Positions 18,187 through 27,075 of a stretch of 64,000 nucleotides of DNA are shown piece by piece. A model generated the notes under the pieces. It was not told where the DNA came from, made no database searches, and saw nothing but the letters and a program-made list of their open reading frames with translations. How positions within the stretch are numbered: the first letter of the stretch is position 1; the number at the start of each line of letters is the position of its first letter. The stretch is from Caballeronia hypogeia (lineage in GTDB: Bacteria; Pseudomonadota; Gammaproteobacteria; Burkholderiales; Burkholderiaceae): positions 107,812 to 171,811 of the forward strand of contig NZ_FCOA02000017.1 in NCBI RefSeq assembly GCF_001544875.2. The letters run 5' to 3'. A program made the translations under genes and the position numbers.

Positions 18187-19128
18187 TCAGCCTTCGCTCG
18201 TCACGACCAGCCTCTCGGGTGCGAGCAAACCGTCGCTGGCCCGGGCGACGCCCAATAGCCGGCCACCGTCTTGTGCATAGACCCGCACCCGGCCGTCTTC
18301 GAGTCGCGTTTGCGCGACATCCGCGAGGCGTAGCCGCTGGCCGTGCAGGAAGCGTTTGGTCGCTTCGTCGTTCAGTTGAACGGCGGGAAACGTCGACAGA
18401 AGCGCATCGACCGGTTGAAGCCTTTCGTCGCGCTGCGCCTCGTTCAGGCTCGCCAAATCATCCAGCGTCACCGCGTGCTCGAGCGTCAAGGCGCCGACAC
18501 CCGTCCGACGCAACGCCGTCAGATGTGCGCCGCAACCCAGCGCCTCGCCGATGTCTTCCGCCAGCGTGCGCACATACGTGCCCTTGCTGCATGTCACGCG
18601 AAACGTGACGAGCGGCAAGGCGCAGGCAATCAGTTGCAACACGTGGATCGTCACTTGCCGGCCTTCGCGCTCGACGGTCTGACCCGCGCGCGCGTATTCA
18701 TAGAGCGGCTTGCCGTCGCGTTTGAGCGCGGAGTACATCGGCGGGACTTGCACGATGTCGCCGAGAAACTTCGACATCGCATCGGAGACCGCCGCTTCGT
18801 CGCACGTCACGTCACGCGTGTCGATGGCCTCGCCTTCGGCGTCGCCGGTCGTCGTGCGGATGCCGAGGCGCATCGTCGCCTCGTAGGTCTTGTCCGCCTC
18901 GAGCAGGTCCTGCGAGAACTTCGTCGCTTCGCCGAAGCACAGCGGCAAGAGGCCCGTCGCGAGCGGATCGAGCGTGCCGGTGTGGCCCGCCTTCTTCGCG
19001 AGATAAATCCGCTTGGCCTTGATGAGCGCGTCGTTGCTCGACAGGCCGAGCGGCTTGTCCAGCAACAGCACGCCGTCCAGCGCGCGGCGCGGAATCTTCG
19101 GCCGCGCCTGTTTCTGCGAACCGCTCAT
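18187..19128 (-). CDS. truB: tRNA pseudouridine-55 synthase TruB
   Basis: A 313-residue enzyme that makes pseudouridine 55 in the T-loop of tRNAs. The catalytic Asp is in GHTGTLDPLATGLLPLCFGEATK. The DGVLLLDKPLG start, RLGIRTTTGDAEG and the C-terminal PUA-like segment are present. It is last in the rimP-nusA-infB-rbfA-truB operon; its ATG lies 3 bp after the rbfA stop. Confidence 0.96.
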   Translation of the reverse strand: MSGSQKQARPKIPRRALDGVLLLDKPLGLSSNDALIKAKRIYLAKKAGHTGTLDPLATGLLPLCFGEATKFSQDLLEADKTYEATMRLGIRTTTGDAEGEAIDTRDVTCDEAAVSDAMSKFLGDIVQVPPMYSALKRDGKPLYEYARAGQTVEREGRQVTIHVLQLIACALPLVTFRVTCSKGTYVRTLAEDIGEALGCGAHLTALRRTGVGALTLEHAVTLDDLASLNEAQRDERLQPVDALLSTFPAVQLNDEATKRFLHGQRLRLADVAQTRLEDGRVRVYAQDGGRLLGVARASDGLLAPERLVVTSEG

Positions 19129-19131
19129 GAA

Positions 19132-19527
19132 TTACGCGCCTTCCTTGCTGTCGTCGGCGTCGTCCGCGTCTTTCGCGCGCGTCGCGTTGGCTTCATCGAT
19201 CAGGCGCGACATCTCGACTGCCTTCTCGATCGTCTGGTCATAGTGGAAATGCAGCGTCGGCACGGTGTGGATATGCAGGCGCTTGAACAGCATGTTGTGC
19301 AGATGCCCCGCTGCGTGATTCAGCCCTTCCTGCGTCTGCTTGGGATCGCCCGTGAGTGTCGTGAAATAGACCTTCGCGTGTGCATAGTCCGGCGTCAGTT
19401 CGACGCTCTGAATCGTCACGAGCCCGATACGCGGGTCTTTCACCTCACGCATCAGTTCGGAAAGATCGCGCTGGATCTGATCCGCAATCTGCACGTTGCG
19501 GTTCGCGGATGTTCGTCTTTTAGCCAT
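19132..19527 (-). CDS. rbfA: 30S ribosome-binding factor RbfA
   Basis: A 131-residue KH-fold protein that binds the 16S 5' region during late 30S maturation. Seen: RNVQIADQIQRDLSELMREVKDPRIGLVTI, then ELTPDYAHAKVYFTTL and HNMLFKRLHIHTVPTLHFHYD. The start is MAKRRTSANRNVQ; the frame remains open upstream for 26 codons but without similarity. A Glu/Asp-rich tail ends the protein. It lies between infB and truB in the operon. Confidence 0.95.
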   Translation of the reverse strand: MAKRRTSANRNVQIADQIQRDLSELMREVKDPRIGLVTIQSVELTPDYAHAKVYFTTLTGDPKQTQEGLNHAAGHLHNMLFKRLHIHTVPTLHFHYDQTIEKAVEMSRLIDEANATRAKDADDADDSKEGA

Positions 19528-19632
19528 GGTGTCTTTTCCGTATTTCTTTTCCCGCCGCTGAAGCACGCCTGAAGCAAAAAAGGCGGAGCGAGCCGCCAGG
19601 CCCACCCCGCCCTCTGATCAGCGGCTAGCGCA

Positions 19633-22600
19633 TTACAGCGTACGCGCCACTTCCGTCACTTCGAAGACTTCGAACTGATCGCCTTCGACGATATCGCTGA
19701 AGTTCTTGATCGACATACCGCACTCGAAGCCCTGACGCACTTCCTTGACGTCGTCCTTGAAGCGCTTGAGCGAGTCGAGTTCGCCGGTGTGGATCACGAC
19801 GTTGTTGCGGATCACGCGCACCGACGAGGAACGCTTGACCACGCCGTCCGTGACCATACAACCCGCGATCAGGCCGACCTTCGGCACGCGGATCACCTGA
19901 CGCACCTCGACCATGCCCGTCACCGTCTCGCGCTTCTCCGGCGCGAGCATGCCGGACATCGCCGCCTTCACCTCATCCACTGCGTCATAGATGATGTTGT
20001 AGTAACGGATGTCGATGCCGTTCGACTCGGCCACCTTGCGCGCCTGAGCATCCGCACGCGTGTTGAAGCCGATGATGACCGCCTTCGAAGCCGTCGCCAG
20101 GTTGACGTCCGACTCGCTGATCGCGCCAACCGCGCTGTGCACGATCTGCACGCGCACTTCGCTCGTCGACAGCTTGAGCAGCGACTGCACCAGCGCTTCC
20201 TGCGAGCCCTGCACGTCCGCCTTGACGATGAGCGGCAGGTTCTGCACTTCGCCTTCGCCCATCTGCTCGAGCATGTTCTCGAGCTTGGCGGCCTGCTGCT
20301 TGGCCAGCTTCACGTCGCGGAACTTGCCCTGACGGAACAGCGCGATTTCGCGCGCCTTGCGCTCGTCCGGCAACACGATGACTTCCTCGCCCGCCGCCGG
20401 CACTTCCGACAGACCCTGGATTTCCACCGGGATCGACGGACCCGCCGACTTGGTCGGCTTGCCGGTTTCGTCCAGCATGGCTCGCACGCGACCGTACGCG
20501 CTGCCGGCCAGCACCACGTCGCCGCGGTTCAGCGTGCCCGACTGCACGAGGATGGTCGCGACCGCGCCCTTGCCCTTGTCCAGCTTCGCTTCGATGACGA
20601 GACCCTTGGCGGCGGCCTCGACCGGTGCGGTGAGTTCGAGCACCTCGGCCTGCAACGACACGTTTTCCAGCAGGTCGTCGATACCCTTGCCGGTCTTCGC
20701 CGACACTTCGAGGAACGGCGAATCGCCACCGTACTCTTCCGGCACCACGCCTTCCGCGACCAGTTCCTGCTTCACGCGGTCCGGGTTGGCATCCGGCTTG
20801 TCGATCTTGTTGATCGCGACGACGATCGGCACGCCGCCCGCCTTCGCGTGGGCGATCGCTTCCTTCGTCTGCGGCATCACGCCGTCATCGGCCGCGACGA
20901 CCAGAATGACGATGTCGGTTGCCTTCGCACCGCGCGCACGCATGGCCGTGAAGGCCTCGTGACCCGGGGTATCAAGGAAGGTGATGACGCCGCGCGGCGT
21001 ATCGACGTGATATGCGCCGATATGCTGCGTGATGCCGCCCGCTTCGCCCGCCGCCACTTTCGCGCGACGGATGTAATCCAGCAGCGAGGTCTTGCCGTGG
21101 TCGACGTGACCCATGACGGTGACGACCGGCGGACGCGGCAGCTTTTCCGCCGTGTCTTCGGTGGCTTCGCCTTCGATCAGCAGCGCTTCCGGATCGTCCA
21201 GCTTCGCCGCGACCGCGCGATGGCCCAGTTCCTCGACGACGATCATCGCCGTTTCCTGGTCCAGCACCTGGTTGATCGTGACCATCTGACCGAGCTTCAT
21301 CATCACCTTGATGACTTCCGAAGCCTTCACCGACATCTTGTGCGCGAGGTCCGCGACCGAAATGGTTTCCGGCACGTGCACTTCACGAACGATCGGCTCG
21401 GTCGGCGCCTGGAACGAGGTCTGTTCCTGATGCTTGCCGCGACCCTTCGGACCGCCGCGCCAGCCGCGATCGACGCCGCCGCTGCTGTCGCCGCGCGTCT
21501 TGATGCCACGGCGCTTCGAAGCGTCGTCCTGCTGCGACCAGCCGCCCTTGCCGGCCTTTTTCTTGTCGCCGGCGCCAGCCGGTGCCGTCGATGCGGGCGC
21601 CGCAGCGCCGCCGGCGGCCGGCTTCTTCGCCGCGGCAGGACGCGCGGCCTGCGCGCCTTCCGGCTTCGCGGGCTTGTGCAGCGTGCCTTTCGCTTCGGCG
21701 GCCTTGGCCGCTTCCGCCGGCTTCGCGGCGGGCGCCGGTTCCGGTGCCTTGACCTGCGCCTTGCGCGGCGTGTTCATCATTTCGCGGATTGCGCGCGCTT
21801 CGGCTTCAGCCGCGGCACGGCGCTTCGCGATTGCTTCCTGCTCGGCGCGCGCCTTGTCGGCTGCGGCCTTCGCGTCTTCTTCCGCCTTCTTGGCGGCTTC
21901 GCGCTGGGCGGCGCGCTCGCGCGCGGCCTTCTCTTCGGCCGCCTTCTCTGCGGCTTCGCGTTGCGCTTTTTCAGCAGCTTCGCGGACCGCGTCCTCGTTC
22001 TGCTTCGCTTCCGCCGTTGCCTGGGCGCGCGCTTCCTCGCGCGCTTCCTGACGCGCGGCCTGCGCTGCACGCGAGATTTCCGCAGCCTGAGCCGCTGCCG
22101 CCGCTCGACGCGCAGCTTCCTCTTCCTGCTTCTTGCGCTCGGCTTCGGCCGCTTCCTCGCGGGCGCGGCGCTCGGATTCTTCCTGTTCGAGCTTCGCCTG
22201 ACGCTCCTGCAGCTCGCGCTCTTCACGCTCGAGCTGCTCCGCGGCCAGACGCGCTTCTTCCGCGCGGCGCTGAAGTTCGGCTTCGTCGACTTCCGGTTCC
22301 TCGACATGGTTCGTCGCGGCTTCCGGCTGCTCGGCGCCGGTTTCGTCACGCTTCACGAACACACGTTTCTTGCGCACCTCGACCTGAATGGTGCGAGCTT
22401 TACCCGTTGCGTCGGATTGCTTGATTTCCGACGTATGCCGGCGGGTCAAAGTGATCTTGCGCTTGTCGGCGTCGGCGGAACCGTGCGACTTGCGCAAATG
22501 ATCGAGCAGACGCGCCTTGTCCGTCTCGGACAGGTCGTCGTTCGCGCTCGCTTTCTGGACGCCAGCCGCCTGCAGCTGCTCGAGCAGGACGCCCGCAGGC

Positions 22601-22644
22601 ATTTTGAGTTCCGCGGCAAATTGGGCTACGTTGTTACTCGCCAT
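19633..22644 (-). CDS. infB: Translation initiation factor IF-2
   Basis: A 1003-residue GTPase that positions fMet-tRNA on the 30S subunit. The N-terminal IF2 domain (NNVAQFAAELKMPAGVLLEQLQAAGV) is followed by a roughly 350-residue Ala/Glu/Arg/Lys-rich region and an Ala/Pro-rich linker. The conserved part has G-motifs GHVDHGKTS, DTPGHEAF and NKID, then domains II to IV, with a normal C-terminus. AGAGGAATG precedes the ATG. It lies between nusA and rbfA. The charged region is poorly conserved in the family and longer than in E. coli. Confidence 0.97.
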   Translation of the reverse strand: MASNNVAQFAAELKMPAGVLLEQLQAAGVQKASANDDLSETDKARLLDHLRKSHGSADADKRKITLTRRHTSEIKQSDATGKARTIQVEVRKKRVFVKRDETGAEQPEAATNHVEEPEVDEAELQRRAEEARLAAEQLEREERELQERQAKLEQEESERRAREEAAEAERKKQEEEAARRAAAAAQAAEISRAAQAARQEAREEARAQATAEAKQNEDAVREAAEKAQREAAEKAAEEKAARERAAQREAAKKAEEDAKAAADKARAEQEAIAKRRAAAEAEARAIREMMNTPRKAQVKAPEPAPAAKPAEAAKAAEAKGTLHKPAKPEGAQAARPAAAKKPAAGGAAAPASTAPAGAGDKKKAGKGGWSQQDDASKRRGIKTRGDSSGGVDRGWRGGPKGRGKHQEQTSFQAPTEPIVREVHVPETISVADLAHKMSVKASEVIKVMMKLGQMVTINQVLDQETAMIVVEELGHRAVAAKLDDPEALLIEGEATEDTAEKLPRPPVVTVMGHVDHGKTSLLDYIRRAKVAAGEAGGITQHIGAYHVDTPRGVITFLDTPGHEAFTAMRARGAKATDIVILVVAADDGVMPQTKEAIAHAKAGGVPIVVAINKIDKPDANPDRVKQELVAEGVVPEEYGGDSPFLEVSAKTGKGIDDLLENVSLQAEVLELTAPVEAAAKGLVIEAKLDKGKGAVATILVQSGTLNRGDVVLAGSAYGRVRAMLDETGKPTKSAGPSIPVEIQGLSEVPAAGEEVIVLPDERKAREIALFRQGKFRDVKLAKQQAAKLENMLEQMGEGEVQNLPLIVKADVQGSQEALVQSLLKLSTSEVRVQIVHSAVGAISESDVNLATASKAVIIGFNTRADAQARKVAESNGIDIRYYNIIYDAVDEVKAAMSGMLAPEKRETVTGMVEVRQVIRVPKVGLIAGCMVTDGVVKRSSSVRVIRNNVVIHTGELDSLKRFKDDVKEVRQGFECGMSIKNFSDIVEGDQFEVFEVTEVARTL

Positions 22645-22737
22645 TCATTCCTCTTGATGCAAGGACAGATCCTTGCGGTTAGATCGGGGTCACGCGGCCG
22701 AACCGGCCGCCAAATATCAGTGCGCCATGGTCATTTC

Positions 22738-24213
22738 TCACTGGAACCAGTGTTCACGTGCTTTCATGATCAACGCCTTAGCGGCATCCTCTTGCATACC
22801 GGTCATTTCGACCAGTTCGTCTACTGCCAGCTCCGCGAGGTCATCGCGGGTCTGAATCTGGTGTTCGGCGAGCTTCGCGAGAAGCTCGTTGTCCATGCCG
22901 TCGAGGCTCTTCAGATCAAGCGCGACGCCTTCCACTTTCTCTTCGTTGGCGATGGCCATCGTGAGCAGCGCGTCGCGTGAGCGGTTACGCAGCTCGTGCA
23001 CGGTGTCTTCGTCGAAAGCTTCGATCTCGAGCATTTCGTTAAGCGGCACATAGGCGATTTCTTCAAGGCTCGTGAAGCCTTCGTCGATCAGGATGTCGGC
23101 GACTTCCTCGTCCACATCCAGACGCGCCATGAACAGGTCGCGCAACTTGCCACGTTCTTCGTTCTGCTTCAACGCCGATTCGTCCGGCGTCATGATATTG
23201 ATCTGCCAGCCGGTAAGCTCGCTGGCGAGACGAACGTTCTGGCCGGAGCGGCCGATGGCGACCGCGAGTTCGTTTTCGTCAACGACGACGTCCATCGAAT
23301 GCTTTTCTTCATCGACGACGATCGACTGAACGGCTGCCGGCGCGAGGGCGCCGATCACGAACTGCGCGGGGTCTTCCGACCATAGCACGATGTCGACGTT
23401 CTCGCCACCGAGCTCGTTGCGCACCGCCTGCACGCGCGAACCGCGGATGCCGACGCAAGTGCCGATCGGGTCGATGCGCTTGTCATAGGCGATCACCCCG
23501 ATTTTCGCACGCACGCCGGGATCGCGCGCGGCCGCCTTGATTTCCAGCAAGCCCTGCTCGATTTCCGGCACTTCGAGTTCGAAGAGCTTCATCAGGAACT
23601 CGGGCGCGGTGCGCGAGAGTTCGATCTGCGGGCCGCGCGCGGTGCGATCGACCTTGGCGATGTAGGCGCGCACGCGGTCGCCCACGCGCAGGTTTTCCTT
23701 CGGAATGAGCTGGTCGCGGCGCAGCAGCGCTTCGACGCGGCCCGATTCGACGATGAAGTTGCCCTTGTCCAGGCGCTTCACCGAGCCGGTCATGATCTTT
23801 TCGCCGCGCTCGAGGAAGTCGTTCAGAATCTGCTCGCGCTCGGCGTCGCGCACCTTCTGCAGAATGACCTGCTTGGCCGCCTGCGCGCCGATGCGGCCGA
23901 ATTCGATCGACGGAATCGGCTCTTCGATGAACTCGTCCACCTGTGCGTCGGGCTTTTGCTCCTTCGCTTCGAACAGCAGGATTTCCTGATCCGGCTCTTG
24001 CAGGCCGGCCTCATCCGGCACGACGCGCCAGCGGCGGAAGGTTTCGTGCTCGCCGCTTTCACGGTCGATGGCGACGCGGATATCCACGTCTTCCTCAAAG
24101 AGCTTCTTCGTAGCGGAAGCAAGCGCAGCCTCCAAGGCTGCGTACACGACGTCCTTGTTGACGTTCTTTTCGCGTGCCAGCGCATCCGCCAGCATCAATA
24201 CTTCGCGACTCAT
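22738..24213 (-). CDS. nusA: Transcription termination/antitermination factor NusA
   Basis: A 491-residue RNA-polymerase-binding factor. Order: N-terminal RNAP-binding domain (MSREVLMLADALAREKNVNKDVV), S1 domain (GSVKRLDKGNFIVE...GDRVRAYIAKV), two KH domains (DPIGTCVGIRGSRVQAVRNELGGENVDIV and the AIGRSGQNVRLASELTGWQI segment), and two C-terminal acidic repeats. Its ATG overlaps the rimP stop by 4 bp (ATGA, 24210-24213), so translation is coupled. Confidence 0.97.
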   Translation of the reverse strand: MSREVLMLADALAREKNVNKDVVYAALEAALASATKKLFEEDVDIRVAIDRESGEHETFRRWRVVPDEAGLQEPDQEILLFEAKEQKPDAQVDEFIEEPIPSIEFGRIGAQAAKQVILQKVRDAEREQILNDFLERGEKIMTGSVKRLDKGNFIVESGRVEALLRRDQLIPKENLRVGDRVRAYIAKVDRTARGPQIELSRTAPEFLMKLFELEVPEIEQGLLEIKAAARDPGVRAKIGVIAYDKRIDPIGTCVGIRGSRVQAVRNELGGENVDIVLWSEDPAQFVIGALAPAAVQSIVVDEEKHSMDVVVDENELAVAIGRSGQNVRLASELTGWQINIMTPDESALKQNEERGKLRDLFMARLDVDEEVADILIDEGFTSLEEIAYVPLNEMLEIEAFDEDTVHELRNRSRDALLTMAIANEEKVEGVALDLKSLDGMDNELLAKLAEHQIQTRDDLAELAVDELVEMTGMQEDAAKALIMKAREHWFQ

Positions 24214-24668
24214 TGTTTGCGGCTCCTAAAGTCAACCTTGGGGACGAGACGTGCCTTATCGAGGTCCGCGAGCGTGAAATCCAGCATCGCGGCGCCGTCC
24301 TTCCCTTCAAATTCCAATCCGATCGTGTCGCCCTGCGGGGCGTGCAAGATGCCACGGAACGACTTGCGCCCGTCCAGCGGCTTTTTCAATGTAATGGCTG
24401 CCTCGCTTCCGGCGAAGCGCTCGAAATCGGCCAGCTTCTTGAGCGGGCGATCGAGTCCCGGCGAAGAAACTTCGAGCCGGTCGTAGTCGATGTTTTCGAC
24501 TTCGAACAGATATTGGAGCTGGCGCGTGACCTTCTCGCAGTCTTCGATGGCGATACCGGCCGGCTGGTCGATATAGATACGCAGCATGCCGCCTCCCGAA
24601 CGCTCGAGATCGACAAGCTCGTAGCCCAGGCCCGAGACCGTGGTTTCAATCAGTTCCGTCAGTTGCAC
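24210..24668 (-). CDS. rimP: Ribosome maturation factor RimP
   Basis: A 152-residue protein needed for 30S maturation. The start was placed at a GTG (24666-24668) because GGAG stands 9 nt before it and the protein then begins with the family's QLTELIETTV. An ATG 35 codons upstream would add a basic stretch not seen in RimP. Conserved parts: GYELVDLER, YIDQPAGIAIEDCEKVTRQL, ENIDYDRLEVSSPGLDRPLKK. It is first gene of the nusA-infB operon. Confidence 0.95.
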   Translation of the reverse strand: MQLTELIETTVSGLGYELVDLERSGGGMLRIYIDQPAGIAIEDCEKVTRQLQYLFEVENIDYDRLEVSSPGLDRPLKKLADFERFAGSEAAITLKKPLDGRKSFRGILHAPQGDTIGLEFEGKDGAAMLDFTLADLDKARLVPKVDFRSRKQ

Positions 24669-25023
24669 AGTAACTCCAAGGTGTTTCGAACGCTCCACGC
24701 CGAAACACCTGCGGGCGAGCGCCTTCATGCGGGCGCGCACCCCTGCTCCCGAGATGCCGAACCGAAAAGCCAAAAAAAAATGGGCGCAACGCCCATCTTT
24801 TTCAACCAGGTCACACTCAGGGCAGCGAAAGAAAACTACGTGCCCAGCGACTTCATGATTTTAGCCATTTTTCAGGATAAACGCAAACTTACGGCGCTCT
24901 TTGAGCCACGTTGAACTCATTTTTGCGAGGATACGCGTGGCGGTGCCGAGCGACGAGGATTGTTATCGCGTCGCCGAGGGGTGAATCCATCCCTCGGCCA
25001 GCTTCTCACCGAATCGCTCGTGC
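24669..25023. other. Intergenic region rimP / rluB (355 bp)
   Basis: It holds the rluB terminator (24770-24801) and the upstream region of the rimP operon. No tRNA-fMet gene, as found before rimP in enterics, is present. Nothing else with clear coding or RNA character is seen. Confidence 0.4.
24770..24801 (-). terminator. Terminator of rluB
   Basis: A run of A, then TGGGCG / CGCCCA (24781-24794) with a CAA loop, then CTTTTT. Read on the minus strand the hairpin is followed by about ten T residues, a strong rho-independent signal downstream of rluB. Confidence 0.85.
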
Positions 25024-26943
25024 TCAGCGGCTGCGCGTACGGTTGCGAGCGCCCCGCGCCGCGCCGCCCTTGCCCTGACCCGCACCCTGCTGCGCGCCGC
25101 CCTGGCGATTTCCGCCGCGCGGAGCGTTACCACCCGCGGCGCGCTTGCCAGCGCCGCCCATACCCTGCGGCGCACCTTGCGGGCGCGGACCGCGCCCGCC
25201 CGGACGCGCGCCGGTAGCGCGATTGCCGTTCGGCTCCTGGCCGATGCGGTTGCCGTTCGGCTCGCGGCCGCCGCGCCGTCCCTGGCCGCCCGCGTTGCCG
25301 CCGCCGTTGCCCGGATTGCCGCCGAAACCGCCCATCCCGCCGAGACCGAAGTTTCCGGGCATGCCACCGGTCTGGCCGCGCCGGCCACCGCCGCCGCGTC
25401 CCGGCGTCTGCTGGGTCATGCGCGAGTGCGAACTCAGCACCGGCTCGCGCGTGATGAAGCCCATCGACGTCTGCATCGGATCCGGCTGCACGCGGGGCGC
25501 GGAACTGCGTGCGCCCTTCTCGGCCGTCGGCAGCTTCAGGCCGACGGATGCCAGCAGGCTGCGCACCTGATTGTCCTCGAGCTCTTCCCAGCGGCCGCGC
25601 TTCAGACCGCGCGGCAGTGCGATCGGACCATGGCGCGTGCGGATCAGGCGGCTGACCATCAGGCCCGCGGCCTCGAACATGCGGCGCACCTCGCGATTGC
25701 GGCCTTCGGCTAGCGCGACGTGATACCAGTGATTCGTGCCCTCGCCGCCGCCGTCCTGGATACGCAGGAAATTCGCCGGACCATCGTCCAGCTCGACGCC
25801 CTTGAGCAGCTTCTGCTTCATCGCCTCCGACAACTGGCCGACCACGCGCACCGCATATTCACGCTCGACGCTGTAGCGCGGATGCATGAAGCGGTTGGCG
25901 AGATCGCCGGACGTCGTGAGCAGCAGCAGGCCTTCGGTATTGAAGTCCAGACGGCCGACCGCAAGCCACTTGGCGGTTTTCATCGAAGGCAGTTTGTCGA
26001 ACACGGACGGACGGCCTTCCGGGTCCGCGTGACTGACGATCTCGCCCGTCGGCTTGTGATACAGCAGGATGCGCGGCGGCTTGCTCGCGAGCTTGCGCTT
26101 GATCGGCTTGCCGTTGATGCGGACCTGATCGGTCGGCAGAATGCGCTGGCCGATGTGCGCCGGTTCGCCGTTCACCGACACGCGGCCGGCGATGATCAGC
26201 TCTTCCATGTCGCGGCGCGAGCCCATGCCCGCATCGGCGAGCACCTTGTGCAGCTTGGGCGCGTCGTCGTCCGGCTCCAGCACGCGCTTCTGTTGCGGCA
26301 CGGTGCGGCCGCGGCGCAACATCGGGGCGCGCACGCCGGTGGCGGTGTTGTCGGCGTCGAAGGCGGGCGAAGTGACGTAGGCGAACACGTCGTCGACGGC
26401 GGCCGCTGCCGCGCTCTCGACGGTCGCCGGACCCGCGTCGTTATTGCGCTTGCCGCGCTTCGGCTGCTGCTGTTGCGCGCTCTTGCGCCGACCGCCTTCG
26501 CGCGGCGCGGGTGCAGCGGCCTGCTGAACCGCATCGCCTGCCGGCGCATCGACGGCAGCGGCGGCGTCCGGAGCCTCGGCACGCGCGTTCTTGCGTCCTC
26601 GCGGGCTCGCGCCTTCTGCCTTGCGCGCACCCTTCGCGGCCGGGTCCTTGCGCGGCGTGCGCACCTGCGCGGCGACGACGCCATCGGGCGGCGTCTCGTT
26701 CACGGCGCCAGGCGCACCGGGCGCGGCCTCGGCGCCCTTTGTCTTCGCGACAGCGCGACGCCGTGCGATCAGGCTGCGCGGCCCGCGGCGCAGTCCGCGA
26801 CGCGGACGATCGTCGCCCTCGCCGCCGCTGTCCTCGGCGCCTTCGATGCGCGTGCGTTCGCCGGCGTCGGCCGACTCAGGTGCGTCCGCGGCGTGCACAG
26901 GGCGCGCGGATTCAGGCGAATCGCTGTCGTGGGAGTGTGTCAA
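25024..26943 (-). CDS. rluB: 23S rRNA pseudouridine-2605 synthase RluB with long disordered tails
   Basis: A 639-residue protein; the enzyme core occupies about residues 225-470. The core has an S4 RNA-binding domain (KLHKVLADAGMGSRRDMEELI) and the RsuA/RluB catalytic motif GRLDFNTEGLLLLT. About 220 N-terminal residues are Ala/Arg/Lys/Pro-rich. The last 120 or so residues are Gly/Arg/Asn-rich with RGG-like and EPNGNR repeats. E. coli RluB is under 300 residues, so the tails more than double the length; such tails are common in Burkholderiaceae. The start is a TTG with GAGG before it. scpB lies upstream on the same strand. Confidence 0.9.
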   Translation of the reverse strand: MTHSHDSDSPESARPVHAADAPESADAGERTRIEGAEDSGGEGDDRPRRGLRRGPRSLIARRRAVAKTKGAEAAPGAPGAVNETPPDGVVAAQVRTPRKDPAAKGARKAEGASPRGRKNARAEAPDAAAAVDAPAGDAVQQAAAPAPREGGRRKSAQQQQPKRGKRNNDAGPATVESAAAAAVDDVFAYVTSPAFDADNTATGVRAPMLRRGRTVPQQKRVLEPDDDAPKLHKVLADAGMGSRRDMEELIIAGRVSVNGEPAHIGQRILPTDQVRINGKPIKRKLASKPPRILLYHKPTGEIVSHADPEGRPSVFDKLPSMKTAKWLAVGRLDFNTEGLLLLTTSGDLANRFMHPRYSVEREYAVRVVGQLSEAMKQKLLKGVELDDGPANFLRIQDGGGEGTNHWYHVALAEGRNREVRRMFEAAGLMVSRLIRTRHGPIALPRGLKRGRWEELEDNQVRSLLASVGLKLPTAEKGARSSAPRVQPDPMQTSMGFITREPVLSSHSRMTQQTPGRGGGGRRGQTGGMPGNFGLGGMGGFGGNPGNGGGNAGGQGRRGGREPNGNRIGQEPNGNRATGARPGGRGPRPQGAPQGMGGAGKRAAGGNAPRGGNRQGGAQQGAGQGKGGAARGARNRTRSR

Positions 26944-27075
26944 AACAACCTCAAATGTCGAATCGCGCGCCCGTCGCGGGCGCGTCTAAAAATCCGCTGA
27001 CTGGTCCGGCTGGTCGTCTCGAAATGATCTTTATGGAGAGCCGGGTTGCCAGGTCAGGGGCCATGCAATTTGCGT

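Noticed and set aside
21580..22300. Repetitive GC-rich stretch that could look like a repeat array
   Set aside because: It encodes the Ala/Glu/Arg/Lys-rich linker of IF-2. There are no fixed-length direct repeats with unique spacers, so it is not CRISPR.
19789..22980. A 1063-codon open frame antisense to infB
   Set aside because: Same reason: it mirrors the Ala/Glu-rich region of infB and has no ribosome site or known domain.
24669..25023. tRNA-fMet upstream of rimP, as in enterics
   Set aside because: No cloverleaf sequence is present in the gap; only the rluB terminator hairpin is seen.
25030..25430. Simple-sequence-like GC-rich region
   Set aside because: It is the Gly/Arg-rich tail of RluB in frame, not a non-coding repeat.
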